Shown: positions 36,701 through 45,163, counted from the stretch's first letter. The stretch is DNA of 64,000 nt from G963662905 sp963662905 (GCA_963662905.2 CAXXFD010000001.1:496001-560000); one strand, 5' to 3'. Numbers and translations are program-made. The notes: generated by a model not told the origin, from the letters alone.

Positions 36701-37955
36701 AGTTTACACCGTTAATAGCAGGGCCAACAACCGGCTTATAAATTGTATCGCCATTAGGGTTCACGTAGATAGTTGTTTTTGGGTTATCGATCCCGTCAGG
36801 ATCCATATAAGGTCCCTGGAAGAAGTCAACACCAATTGCAGGTGGTTGCGCACCATAAGCTTCAATTTCACCATTTCCATCAGGGTCTTCACCATTGTAA
36901 CAGTAACCCATACCGCGTTCCACATCACAACCTACATAGTCGTCCCAGGCTTCACCAAGGTCAGTATCTGTCCAAGGGCTGAAATAAGTTTCACGAAGGC
37001 GGAAAGTAGAGCGGTTAATAATTTCATAGCTATAAAATGTCATATTATTGATCTCATCGTTTGTGGCAAAAGCAAAAGCCTGCGCACGGATTTCAAGACC
37101 AATAGAAGCACCCTGTGTTTCAGAGTGGAAATTACCTTTATCATTAAATACCCACCAAAGTGTTTCGTCACCTTTGATAACCTGGTCGGAAAGGATACCG
37201 CCGGTGGTAATACCTTCTACTGTTTCAGGTGTAGGTGTTGGTTTCCAGTTGGGGATATTTGCATAATTAATTGGGCAGAGGCTGTTATCCAAATCGTAAT
37301 AAGGATAATCACCGTCATTGGGATCATAATAACCATCATCATTATTATCGAAGTAAGGAGCCAGATAATAGCTCTGATTTTTGGTAACATCACCATGGGC
37401 AGGCCATTCCAGGATTGCAGATGGAATACTGTAATCCGGGTATTCTTCTGACTGGTTGGAGGAATTGTACCAAGAGATAAATTCATCAACCTGTTCGCGG
37501 GTAATTTTGAAGAATTTATCATAAGCGGCGCAGGTTTCTGCATCGACTGCAGCAGTTCCGTCGATTGTCAACGGTCCGGGCCAGTAATCATTACCCACCT
37601 GACGGTAACGCAGGGCAGCCAATTTGAGCTGGTCATTCACATCAAGACCACCAATCCACAGGGAACCTGAGAAAAGAGAAGTTTTAGTAGTATTTCCCGG
37701 GATGTAATATTGAGCACCTACACCGGCACCAAGATCCCACCACATATCACCACCTGTGTTGATACGCGCCCTGATGTTGTTTATATCTAGGAACTGGAAG
37801 GCAGCTCCGGCGGAACAACCTGCCGTACTGGCTTTCAGTTTCCGTGATTTTTTCTTGAGCAGATGCTCGGGAACTTGTTCCGCCCAACTGGGCATCATTA
37901 TTCCCAAACTCAGCATCGAAATTAACAGAACTTGAAATATATTTTTCATAACCAT
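33747..37955 (-). CDS. 1402-aa secreted/surface protein with T9SS-type C-terminal domain
   Basis: A very large exported protein of unknown function. Signal peptide to about residue 25 (an alternative ATG at 37949 gives MKNIFQV). Many acidic Asp/Asn-rich loops resemble calcium-binding segments: DNNDDGYYDPNDGDYP, NGEDPDGNGEIEAYG and DPDGIDNP. Aromatic-rich beta segments are frequent. The last about 90 residues (VVPNPYYGYSSYENNP, then GGAYLIHV and KWFGTM) look like a variant T9SS sorting domain or FlgD-like Ig fold. No enzyme motif was recognised. It sits between a TonB-dependent receptor (28-base gap) and a PorV-like barrel (38-base gap), strongly suggesting one operon. Possible roles: surface binding of a large nutrient, or surface-layer or adhesin function. 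Confidence 0.8.
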   Translation of the reverse strand: MVMKNIFQVLLISMLSLGIMMPSWAEQVPEHLLKKKSRKLKASTAGCSAGAAFQFLDINNIRARINTGGDMWWDLGAGVGAQYYIPGNTTKTSLFSGSLWIGGLDVNDQLKLAALRYRQVGNDYWPGPLTIDGTAAVDAETCAAYDKFFKITREQVDEFISWYNSSNQSEEYPDYSIPSAILEWPAHGDVTKNQSYYLAPYFDNNDDGYYDPNDGDYPYYDLDNSLCPINYANIPNWKPTPTPETVEGITTGGILSDQVIKGDETLWWVFNDKGNFHSETQGASIGLEIRAQAFAFATNDEINNMTFYSYEIINRSTFRLRETYFSPWTDTDLGEAWDDYVGCDVERGMGYCYNGEDPDGNGEIEAYGAQPPAIGVDFFQGPYMDPDGIDNPKTTIYVNPNGDTIYKPVVGPAINGVNFGNGIKDDERFGMRRFVYHNNGGADYMTDPDIAPEYYNYLRGIWKDGTKMKYGGNAHESAGAVGPDCDFMFPGDSDPLNWGTGGQPPNGGFNQNGLYWTEETAGNNPSDRRFMQSAGPFTLEPGATNYITVGIPWARAISGGPWASVELLRQVDDKCQSLFDNCFKVLDGPDAPDLSIAELGNRLIVTLSNRMNSNNYNESYAEYDPNIQSPDSLQGNARWDSIYRFEGYQIFQLADASVGVESLSDPDQARLVAQFDKKNGISQIVNYDYSSALNANVPVLEVSGGDNGISHTFEITEDAFAEGGNNDLVNFKQYYYMAIAYAYNNYKQYSQFNADQLDGQKKPYLAGRRNIKRYTGIPHPPVDGLVQSSDYGDAPAITRIQGQGNGGLYLEFDPATVQEILSKKPADTIDNTYGSADYPIAYKAKYQKGFGPVNIKVIDPLKVKSDDFILRIDSVYSTDSRDNISVATWELSNVSGTMEPIHSDTTINLRYEQVISDLGISINWEQVAEPGDSLADNNGLLGSQISYPDSSNQWLSGISDIPTPGSQFNWIRSGTYKDDQNVAFNDWNMSPDPADPWDAGEYYEKVINGTWAPYGMVAHSEQSDYGPAWKTLSKIVAQLRFTSSIDVVFTPDKSLWTRCPVIEMCYYPELAQGGAERFDLRKSPSIDKDGNFAEEGSGPSTNPNDANYISDHGMGWFPGYVINLETGERLNIMYGENSYLAENNGRDMQFNPTNNWATPQNPAVFGGMHYVYIMGHREKQVTNQQGNIYEFASSAYDAGATLMRGLDVDPITGLINKRMVYGSAMWVGMPVPAFGAEDKWLSQEAKISMRVMKPYRKYYSVELDSIAKLTDNVNDNNPMYQFSTKGLEPTYTEIKKQEDLDMIGVVPNPYYGYSSYENNPLDNRVKIINLPEKCTVSIFAMNGTLIRQYTKDEPVNYIDWDLKNFAGIPISGGAYLIHVATDNDERIVKWFGTMRPVDLNTF

Positions 37956-37983
37956 TTATTTTTATTATCCTGATGAGTTTGAC

Positions 37984-40900
37984 TTAGAAGTTAAAAATTA
38001 CACCTAAACGCATCACCCTCGGGCTTGAATAAAACCACGGGCGGTCAACAAAAATACTGTACATATCTCTGTATGATGCAGGATCCAGCTGCTCATTGAT
38101 TTGGCGTTGCCACTCAGCAGCAGCAAGATAACCATCATCATTAGCATTACCTGTAGCAGGCCACACATCCATAATGTTTTCAGTATTCAATACGTTCAAC
38201 ACCTGGAGATATACGTTCAGATAGGCTTCACGTCCTTTTTTACCTTCTTCATCTTTGCTAAGATTGAAGTAAATATCACGGTCAACTTTTAAGTCAACAC
38301 GGAATTGCCATGGCAGTCGCGAACCGTAGTAGGATCCTTGCAGAACCCGAGTTCCGCCGGTAATGGCCGAGGTAATATTGGAAGAACGGGTGTAAGGTGT
38401 TCCTGATCCACCGGTAAGAGTTACAGATGCACCTGTATTTTTCAAAAGCTCAATTGGGGCTTTCTCCGGATCTTTTCTGCTGATACGCGGGCCATCATAA
38501 TTTTTGCCTTCACCCCAACGGTAATCAAATACTACGTTAAACTGGTGACGACGGTCCCATGCCAGTGGAGTAAGGGTACGCAAGTTTGGAAGGCCGGCGG
38601 CTATAAGAGCAGCAGCCTGTGTTGTACTTGATCCTGTACCATCAGCAAACTGAAGTGTATAACTTGCACGGATACGTGCATTATTTGTACGACGAAGGTC
38701 ATAAGTAATTGTCATACCCTTGGTTGTACCAAAATCGATATTGTTGTAAGATGTATAATCACGTGGATAAGCGCCGTTGAAACGGAAAACCTGGATCATA
38801 TCCCTCATTTCGCGATAGTAAGCCGAAATAGAGAGTGAGGATGTATTGGTCAGTTTTTGTTTGAAACCTAATTCGTAGTCAATGGTTTTACTTGGTTTCA
38901 GGTTTGGATTCGAAATTGTTTGAGTCCTGTTATCAAAATAAAGATAGTTCACAGGATCCATCCTTAAATTCGAGCCGGGGCGTTGTGCAAGGATATCATA
39001 GTGAGCAAAGAAAAGGGCTTCATCGCTAATTGGGAAAGAGAATGAAATCCTGGGCATAATGGTTGTTTGAGGCTCGTAGTCTTCAAATACTTCTTTTTGA
39101 ATTGATTTATCGCTTGGATCCTGAAGGTATGGGGATACGCCTGAGCCTGCATCCAGAAGGTTCGGGTCTGCGATTTCAATACCATCAACATCGTACCAGG
39201 TACTACCATTACGATAACCAGTAACAGCAGATGGGTCACTTACTTTATCAACATAAACGATGAAGTCGTCGCCAATATTTCCCGGATGAGTCACGGTCTT
39301 TCCTCCAAGAGTAGAAACTTCGCCAGCAGTTTTCGCAGGGTAAAGCAGGAAAGGATCTTTTAGCACAAGCTGGTTGGCATCAAAACGGTCGAAACGAACG
39401 CCCACGTTAAAGATAAGATCATTAAATGCAAATTTATCCTGGATATATCCGGCCATATAAATCGGTTCAAAGGCTCCGACTTCACGGATAAAATCACCGC
39501 GTTCGTCCTTTTTGGTAAAGAAATCTTCAAAAGTAGGTTTAGAGCTGAGTTTCTTGCCTGTATAATCATAGCCGTAATAATATACGTATGCTAATCCGTC
39601 ATTGAGCAGTTCATCAGCAGAAAACATCGAGATATCAAAGAGGTCGCCATCAACAGAAACAGTCTTTTTATTTCCGTCCTGATCATAATAATTAATCGTA
39701 TTATTATTAAAGTCGTAGGAATCAATGTTAATAAAATCAGTTCCTTGCGTATTCAGTCCTAATTTCTGACGCAGGTTATAGTCGAATGTCCGTTGAGACA
39801 GGCCATCATATTTACGGTGATAGTAAACAGTATCCATAAATACACCGTTCTCTCTGACAGCAATCGGATTATTTACATCCAGTTCCTTAATATGGAAGTT
39901 GGTTTCACCGCGCATTAAAGTCCATAAACCTGCCGGATTGTTATAATCACCATAGCCATAACCTGAATTCTTCTTTTGTTCGTATTGGAAACCCAATTGA
40001 ATTGCATGGTTACCCACATCGGCAGAAGCCATAACATTAATACCTAACTGTTCGTTATCAACAACATGATAACCGTTATAAGGTACTCCGGGAGCGCTCC
40101 ACATTGAATAAATACCATCAGGAAGCTGACCATTAATTTTACCGCCACCTAACTGTACAATATCACTGTTCCTGTAGAAATTAGGATCCGGATACAAATC
40201 GTAGTATTGGCTGGTATAATTGGCCAAGCCTTCGTTAAGGTCACTTGGATTAAAAGTAAACAAGGTATCACGGAAACCGTTGTGCACATAAACATCCTGA
40301 TAGCTTTGTCCGTCAACAGTAACATTTCCCAGTTCATAGGAACGTTCTGTATATGTATCGAAAGAGCCGAGGTAACCAATTTTAAACAGGTTATCACCAT
40401 GCTGTTCACTTTCTGTTTTGCTATAAAACTTGGTATAGTCAGCCTGGATGCTATAATAAATATTCTTGATGAATGAGTTGCTTTCGGGGTTGTTCGGGAA
40501 ACGCTGCGTAAAGCGACCAAATACCCTCCAGGTATAATTGGTGTTTCTACCGTAATTATCCCAGTTCATCAAACCGGAGGTAAACGAATAAGGGTTACCC
40601 TGATTGTAGTTAACCGAACCGCCCAATGTTACATTTATTGTTTTGGAAGCTTTAATATCAAACTTAGCAGAAATATTGGTACTGAAGTCTTTATTGTTCG
40701 GGAGATCTTTTACCAACTCCATATCGGTATCCTTGCGGAGGAAAGATGCGTTGGTATAAGTACCAATACCCTGCCCGGAGGGGCGAAGAGGATTTGCAAT
40801 CAAATCGGCCAGCACATCGTCTTTCACTTTCCAAACCCCATTAGCGGTAACATAATCAACCCCGCGGTAAGTTGCATCACCGGCAATGAAGAAACCCACA

Positions 40901-41718
40901 ACGGATTGTTTGTTGTTGGTTACGGTGTCTTCCTTGGTCCAAATGGGGCCATTAATATTCAAACCCAAACGGTTATAGCCATATTTATCGAGGAATTCTG
41001 AAGTTTCTGCTTCGATACCGGCTCCAAATTTGCGTGAAGGGCCCTTGGTAGTAACGTTAATTACACCACCGGTTGCATCACCATACTGAGCAGGCACACC
41101 TGAAAGGATCACGGAAACCTGTTCGATAGCAGAAGGAGGAAGGCTGCTGGAACCTGTAACTTTAATACCATCGATGTACATTACGGTTGCATCGGAACGA
41201 GAACCCCTTACGTTACCGCGTTCACCATCTTTGGAGAACACACCACCAACAGTAGTTGCTACTGCATTGGCAGAACGTACCGGCATTTTAGCTACTTCCT
41301 CAGAAGTAACAGTTGCACCACTGGAGGTCTCATCTTTGGAAATGAGCGGAACCTTGTAATCTACAACTTCATAAACTTCAAGGTTGGTAGCGGAACTCGT
41401 AAGACTAATGTCCTGAAAAACGATTTTGTCGGCACCAATAATAATTCCTTTAATCATGAAAGGCTGATAACCTACGAAAGTAGCTTTCAGGTCATATTTA
41501 CCCGGAGTGATGGGTTTGATCATGTAGTTACCGTCAAAATCGGAAGTTGCACCGCCAATCATGTTTCCATCGAGCTCGAGCACAATATTCGCAAAGGGGA
41601 TCGGCTCTTTGGTTTCCTTGTCGATCACCTTTCCTTTCAGTGAGCCGGAGGCCTGAGAGTAGACTAGCATGTGCGCTGCCAGTACAATCCCAATAGTCAA
41701 TAGTATATTTCTTATCAT
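37984..41718 (-). CDS. SusC-like TonB-dependent outer-membrane receptor
   Basis: A 1244-aa outer-membrane active transporter. The signal peptide (to about 22) is followed by a carboxypeptidase-regulatory-like beta sandwich (about 26-110; GKVIDKETKEPIPFANIV). The TonB plug (about 130-240) has the segment RGSRSDATVMYIDGIKV. A 22-strand-type barrel region then ends in a terminal Phe (RLGVIFNF), the usual barrel signature. No SusD-like lipoprotein gene follows; the next genes encode a giant T9SS-type protein and a PorV-like barrel. The substrate is unknown. A -7-like box lies upstream, so this may be the first gene of a three-gene transcript. Confidence 0.92.
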   Translation of the reverse strand: MIRNILLTIGIVLAAHMLVYSQASGSLKGKVIDKETKEPIPFANIVLELDGNMIGGATSDFDGNYMIKPITPGKYDLKATFVGYQPFMIKGIIIGADKIVFQDISLTSSATNLEVYEVVDYKVPLISKDETSSGATVTSEEVAKMPVRSANAVATTVGGVFSKDGERGNVRGSRSDATVMYIDGIKVTGSSSLPPSAIEQVSVILSGVPAQYGDATGGVINVTTKGPSRKFGAGIEAETSEFLDKYGYNRLGLNINGPIWTKEDTVTNNKQSVVGFFIAGDATYRGVDYVTANGVWKVKDDVLADLIANPLRPSGQGIGTYTNASFLRKDTDMELVKDLPNNKDFSTNISAKFDIKASKTINVTLGGSVNYNQGNPYSFTSGLMNWDNYGRNTNYTWRVFGRFTQRFPNNPESNSFIKNIYYSIQADYTKFYSKTESEQHGDNLFKIGYLGSFDTYTERSYELGNVTVDGQSYQDVYVHNGFRDTLFTFNPSDLNEGLANYTSQYYDLYPDPNFYRNSDIVQLGGGKINGQLPDGIYSMWSAPGVPYNGYHVVDNEQLGINVMASADVGNHAIQLGFQYEQKKNSGYGYGDYNNPAGLWTLMRGETNFHIKELDVNNPIAVRENGVFMDTVYYHRKYDGLSQRTFDYNLRQKLGLNTQGTDFINIDSYDFNNNTINYYDQDGNKKTVSVDGDLFDISMFSADELLNDGLAYVYYYGYDYTGKKLSSKPTFEDFFTKKDERGDFIREVGAFEPIYMAGYIQDKFAFNDLIFNVGVRFDRFDANQLVLKDPFLLYPAKTAGEVSTLGGKTVTHPGNIGDDFIVYVDKVSDPSAVTGYRNGSTWYDVDGIEIADPNLLDAGSGVSPYLQDPSDKSIQKEVFEDYEPQTTIMPRISFSFPISDEALFFAHYDILAQRPGSNLRMDPVNYLYFDNRTQTISNPNLKPSKTIDYELGFKQKLTNTSSLSISAYYREMRDMIQVFRFNGAYPRDYTSYNNIDFGTTKGMTITYDLRRTNNARIRASYTLQFADGTGSSTTQAAALIAAGLPNLRTLTPLAWDRRHQFNVVFDYRWGEGKNYDGPRISRKDPEKAPIELLKNTGASVTLTGGSGTPYTRSSNITSAITGGTRVLQGSYYGSRLPWQFRVDLKVDRDIYFNLSKDEEGKKGREAYLNVYLQVLNVLNTENIMDVWPATGNANDDGYLAAAEWQRQINEQLDPASYRDMYSIFVDRPWFYSSPRVMRLGVIFNF

Positions 41719-41794
41719 ACCATGTAATATTTATGTTAGATTTCTTCGTGCGCTTAAAAAGTGCGTAAATTTATGAATAATTTAACTTAATCTC

Positions 41795-41802
41795 CAAATA
41801 TA
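41795..41802 (-). promoter_or_regulatory. Putative -7 element of the TonB receptor operon
   Basis: TATATTTG on the minus strand, giving a leader of about 70 bases to the ATG at 41718. No clear -33 element. Confidence 0.4.
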
Positions 41803-41838
41803 ATTCAGACCTAATTATCAGTAATACACGTAAATGCA

Positions 41839-42309
41839 CTAATAATCAGGCCTTTTAAGAATTTCAGAGTATATAACTGCTTTTCGGATATCGAAATCAA
41901 TTTGATACTCTTGTTCTTCTATATCATCAAAATGCTCCTGAATTCCCGAAGGAACAAAGGAGGCCCGTCTCTTGTTATATTCAACCGATTCGGGTTTTTT
42001 AGGATTTCGGGTCGTTTCAAAATAATTATCATAGGACTTTCTCTTCATTGTATCCTGAGGAGTATAATCCGGCTGAGGAACTACCTGTACCTGCTTAGGT
42101 TCCTCTCCCAAAATTTCGGAAAGCAGTTCTTCAAAAGCCTGCGGTTTTCTGCCTTGCCGATGTCCGGATCCCGAATGTTGTCCATCACCGGTTTCCTGAT
42201 CGTAATCACGTACAGGCTGTTTCTTACCGGCTTTGGCCTTATTCTGGCTTTTGTACACGCTGTACACCAGCCAGGCCACACCTATTAATATATATATAAA
42301 ATCTTCCAT
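41839..42309 (-). CDS. Small membrane-anchored protein of unknown function
   Basis: 156 aa from the ATG at 42309. That start is favoured by a GGGAGG Shine-Dalgarno three bases upstream and by MEDFIYILIGVAWLVYSVYK forming a clean N-terminal membrane anchor. The rest is a charged, probably disordered cytoplasmic tail with a basic segment after the anchor, a Pro/Gln patch (VQVVPQPDYTPQ) and an acidic C-terminal part (DDIEEQEYQIDFDIRKAVIYSEILKRP). The last segment, with its KAVIYSEIL core, recurs in small Bacteroidota membrane proteins. It lies 20 bases after the lipoprotein gene on the same strand, so the two are probably co-expressed. Function unknown. Confidence 0.75.
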   Translation of the reverse strand: MEDFIYILIGVAWLVYSVYKSQNKAKAGKKQPVRDYDQETGDGQHSGSGHRQGRKPQAFEELLSEILGEEPKQVQVVPQPDYTPQDTMKRKSYDNYFETTRNPKKPESVEYNKRRASFVPSGIQEHFDDIEEQEYQIDFDIRKAVIYSEILKRPDY

Positions 42310-42312
42310 TAT

Positions 42313-42318
42313 CCTCCC
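42313..42318 (-). promoter_or_regulatory. Shine-Dalgarno deciding the start at 42309
   Basis: GGGAGG on the minus strand, three bases before the ATG. It supports this start rather than the upstream ATG at 42339. Confidence 0.65.
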
Positions 42319-42329
42319 ATAAATTAAGA

Positions 42330-42671
42330 CTATCGGCAAGTTGCCCTTGCTTTGTCATTGCTAAACCATCGGAACAAGAAAAAGCCTTTTTTCTTTTTAC
42401 CCTTAGTGCTCCATTTTTTTTGATCGCTTCTTGCTTTTCTCAGCCTTTCTTTGCCAATGTCATCCTGAACGTCATAAATACGCTTCAGTTTTTTTTCGTA
42501 GGCTTCCTGCAACTCCTTCTCTTTCTCTCTTTGCCTTTCTGCAATCTTTTCGAGCTGCTCTTCACGGCTTTTATCTGCAGCAGCCTGTTTCGATTTACAA
42601 GAAACAATAAAAACTGACAGACTTAACACCAAAATAAAAATCAGCACCTGCTTGCCTGTCAATAACCTCAT
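42330..42671 (-). CDS. Small lipoprotein with charged coiled coil
   Basis: 113 aa. The signal sequence ends in a lipobox-like VFIVSCKSK with the lipidated Cys at about residue 25. Then comes a highly charged helix (about 30-75, many Glu, Lys and Arg in heptad-like spacing) and a basic C-terminus with KGKKKKGFFLFRWF. Function unknown. A -7-like TATATTTG stands just upstream. It precedes the small membrane-protein gene, and the pair looks like a two-gene unit. Confidence 0.75.
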   Translation of the reverse strand: MRLLTGKQVLIFILVLSLSVFIVSCKSKQAAADKSREEQLEKIAERQREKEKELQEAYEKKLKRIYDVQDDIGKERLRKARSDQKKWSTKGKKKKGFFLFRWFSNDKARATCR

Positions 42672-43078
42672 AAAATTTACGCAAATATAGAATTAATGAT
42701 ACTTAAAATGGATATAAATTGCAGCTTAACAATTTGCAGGTAAAGATAACTGATATTTTTTAATATTCGTAATTCAATTTGCATCTTGTGTTTTTATGAA
42801 AATCAAACTCATCCGGTTTATAGAATTTCTTTCTTTATAATGCTTCAATGATTTGAAATAGGCTACTATATCTTCAGCTTTAGACGCCTCACATCTGACC
42901 TGAATTTAAAGCAGGCTAAAGGAAATTTCGCTTCAAAAGAATAATTCGCGGGCATTGTTGTCTATTTTGACAGTAAATACGATTAATCAAGGCATTTATA
43001 CATAAAACAAGAAAGCTGATCAAAAATAAAAGGTCTTCATTTGCGTTAGATGATTTTAACCCGATGATAATCACCTAA
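42672..43078. other. Intergenic region of about 400 bases without recognised gene
   Basis: AT-rich spacer between divergent genes. Apart from the -7-like box at 42682-42689 I see no convincing ORF, tRNA, hairpin or riboswitch. It must contain the promoter for the Rieske-like lipoprotein on the plus strand, which I could not place. Confidence 0.6.
42682..42689 (-). promoter_or_regulatory. Putative -7 element of the small lipoprotein gene
   Basis: TATATTTG on the minus strand, 10 bases before the ATG at 42671. If real, the transcript would have almost no leader. Confidence 0.35.
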
Positions 43079-43513
43079 ATGAAGAAAGCCAGACTAATTT
43101 TGCCTTTGATTTTGATGTTTTTCATAATCTCATGCGGTGATAATGAAGATTATGCCGACATACCCTACGTCCGTGTAAATTTCACGATTAATCCGGCTTC
43201 AATAGAATACGGTGAACTGAATATTCCGGGAAACTGGGTATATGTTACCGGAGGTTATAAAGGCATAATCATATATCACCTTTATGAAAACCAATATATG
43301 GCCTTTGAGCGTTGCTGCACTTTTGATCCCGAATTGGAATGTGCCCGTGTTGAAGTAATTGATGGTGGTTTGATCGCGATTGACTCGTGTTGCATGTCGC
43401 AATTTGTCCTCACCGACGGAAGCCCGCTCGAAAACAGCAAAGCGAAACTACCCCTAAAGCAATACAATACTTATCTTGATGGTGCAACAGGCTTACTGCA
43501 TGTTTATAATTAG
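43079..43513 (+). CDS. Rieske-like lipoprotein with non-canonical ligand motifs
   Basis: A 144-aa lipoprotein. The lipobox IISCGDN puts the lipidated Cys near residue 19. The mature part reads like a small Rieske-type beta fold. GGYKGIIIYHL and YMAFERCC correspond to the region of the first cluster box, DSCCMSQF to the second, and the end PLKQYNTYLDG is typical of Rieske C-termini. A true Rieske protein needs CxH and CxxH; here no His stands at those positions (CCTF and CCMSQF), so a normal 2Fe-2S Rieske cluster is unlikely. The cysteines could bind metal differently or form disulfides. The protein ends exactly at the edge of a 125-bp palindrome. Fold inference is moderate; function unknown. 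Confidence 0.75.
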   Translation: MKKARLILPLILMFFIISCGDNEDYADIPYVRVNFTINPASIEYGELNIPGNWVYVTGGYKGIIIYHLYENQYMAFERCCTFDPELECARVEVIDGGLIAIDSCCMSQFVLTDGSPLENSKAKLPLKQYNTYLDGATGLLHVYN

Positions 43514-43637
43514 TTTCTGTCCATAATGTCCGATCTCAGCGTTATTTCTTTTGCTGGAAACAGTCATCCCGTACAGACGGGACTCCTCGTTTCCAGCAAA
43601 AGAAATGCCTCGACCTCGAACATTCTGAACCAGAAAC
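43513..43637. repeat. 125-bp imperfect palindrome (REP/MITE-like or structured RNA element)
   Basis: Perfect 18-bp arms, 43544-43561 (ATTTCTTTTGCTGGAAAC) and 43589-43606 (its reverse complement). Inside, TCCCGT and ACGGGA pair around ACAG (43567-43582). Outside, AATGTCCGA (43525-43533) pairs with TCGAACATT (43616-43624) with one mismatch, and GTTTCTG (43513-43519) pairs with CAGAAAC (43631-43637). The outermost arm begins at the last base of the stop codon of the preceding gene. No ORF lies inside. No long T-run follows, so it is more than a plain terminator. Confidence 0.85.
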
Positions 43638-43661
43638 CCGACTTTATAGACGAACTCTAAT

Positions 43662-43693
43662 TAAAAACAGGCACCTGAAAAATCAAATGCCTG
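43662..43693 (-). terminator. Probable terminator of ahcY
   Basis: CAGGCA (43668-43673) pairs with TGCCTG (43688-43693), 14-base loop, followed on the minus strand by TTTTTAA. It starts 27 bases past the stop. Confidence 0.65.
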
Positions 43694-43719
43694 CTTCCTA
43701 ATATTAAAACCCGGTATTT

Positions 43720-45117
43720 TTAATAACGGTAATGTTCCGGTTTATACGGGCCATCAACTTTAACGCCAATGTATGCTGCCTGCTCCGGTGAAAGCTTGGT
43801 GAGCTTAACACCCAACTGATCCAGGTGCAAACGAGCCACTTCTTCATCAAGATATTTCGGAAGGCGGTAAACATCAATTTCATAATCTTTTTCCCAGAGG
43901 TCGAGCTGTGCCAATGTTTGGTTTGTGAATGAATTGCTCATTACAAAAGATGGGTGACCGGTTGCACAACCGAGGTTTACCAGGCGACCTTCGGCAAGCA
44001 GGTAAATACAATGGCCATCTTCATAAACGTATTTATCAACCTGTGGTTTGATATTGATTTTTTCGATGCCCGGCCATTTATTCAGTTTGCTCACCTGGAT
44101 TTCATTATCAAAGTGGCCAATATTACAAACAATGGACTCATCTTTCATACGGCTCATATGCTCGGCTGTGATCACGTCTTTGTTTCCGGTTGTGGTCACA
44201 AAGATGTTCCCTTCTTTCAAAGCTTCATCAATGGTGCTCACTTCGAAACCTTCCATTGCAGCCTGAAGGGCACAAATCGGATCAATTTCGGTTACAATAA
44301 CACGGGCGCCATAGGAACGCATACTCCTGGCGCTTCCTTTGCCCACATCACCATATCCCAAAACAACCACAACTTTTCCGGCGATCATCACATCTGTAGC
44401 CCTTTTAATTCCATCGGCCAGTGATTCGCGGCAACCGTAGAGGTTATCAAATTTGGATTTAGTCACAGAGTCGTTCACATTAATGGCCGGGAAAAGCAGT
44501 TTGCCATTTTCGTGCATCTGGTATAAACGGTGCACTCCTGTAGTAGTTTCTTCGGAAACCCCTTTGATTTCCTTCACAGCACGGTGCCACTTCTGATTAT
44601 CTTCCTGAAGTGTGTCCTTCAATATTGCAAGGATTTCAGCTTCTTCCTCGCTTTCGGCTTCTTTATCAAGGATGCTGGCGTCCTTTTCGGCTTCATAACC
44701 CATATGAACGAGCAAAGTAGCATCACCGCCATCGTCAACAATAAGGTTCGGACCTTTGCCATCATCAAATGAAAGTGCCTGCTTTGTGCACCACCAGTAT
44801 TCTTTCAGTGTTTCACCTTTCCAGGCAAAAACAGGAACTTTGGAATCGCGCACAACTGCTGCTGCTGCGTGATCCTGCGTGCTGAAAATATTACAGCTTG
44901 CCCAACGGACATCTGCTCCGAGATCAACAAGGGTCTCAATAAGCACTGCCGTTTGGATGGTCATATGCAATGAACCTGTAATACGGGAACCTGCCAATGG
45001 TTTTTGTCCTTCGTACTTTTTACGGAGCGACATCAATCCGGGCATTTCCTTTTCAGCGATTTCAATTTCTTTTCGGCCCCAATCTGCCAGGCCAATATCA
45101 GCGATTTTATAATCCAT
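43720..45117 (-). CDS. ahcY: Adenosylhomocysteinase
   Basis: A 465-aa cytoplasmic enzyme that hydrolyses S-adenosylhomocysteine to adenosine and homocysteine, removing the product inhibitor of methyltransferases. Diagnostic segments: GSLHMTIQTAVLIETL, WASCNIFSTQDHAAAA, the catalytic FPAINVNDSVTKSKFDNLYG, the NAD-binding VVVLGYGDVGKGSA and the C-terminal KVDGPYKPEHYRY, which closes over NAD. The length fits the bacterial form with the extra insert near residue 160-185. It is a single-gene unit with its own promoter-like and terminator-like elements. Confidence 0.97.
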   Translation of the reverse strand: MDYKIADIGLADWGRKEIEIAEKEMPGLMSLRKKYEGQKPLAGSRITGSLHMTIQTAVLIETLVDLGADVRWASCNIFSTQDHAAAAVVRDSKVPVFAWKGETLKEYWWCTKQALSFDDGKGPNLIVDDGGDATLLVHMGYEAEKDASILDKEAESEEEAEILAILKDTLQEDNQKWHRAVKEIKGVSEETTTGVHRLYQMHENGKLLFPAINVNDSVTKSKFDNLYGCRESLADGIKRATDVMIAGKVVVVLGYGDVGKGSARSMRSYGARVIVTEIDPICALQAAMEGFEVSTIDEALKEGNIFVTTTGNKDVITAEHMSRMKDESIVCNIGHFDNEIQVSKLNKWPGIEKINIKPQVDKYVYEDGHCIYLLAEGRLVNLGCATGHPSFVMSNSFTNQTLAQLDLWEKDYEIDVYRLPKYLDEEVARLHLDQLGVKLTKLSPEQAAYIGVKVDGPYKPEHYRY

Positions 45118-45163
45118 TATGTTATAGCTTTATTTATTTCAGTCAAATTGCTTTTTCAGGTGG

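Noticed and set aside
36645..37451. 268-aa plus-strand ORF inside the 1402-aa gene
   Set aside because: It is antisense to a well-supported coding sequence, has low-complexity Ile/Thr-rich composition and no recognisable domain or ribosome site.
43513..43637. Interpreting the palindrome as a simple terminator
   Set aside because: There is no U-run after the stem and the pairing is far longer than needed. A separate, normal terminator for the convergent ahcY lies at 43662-43693.
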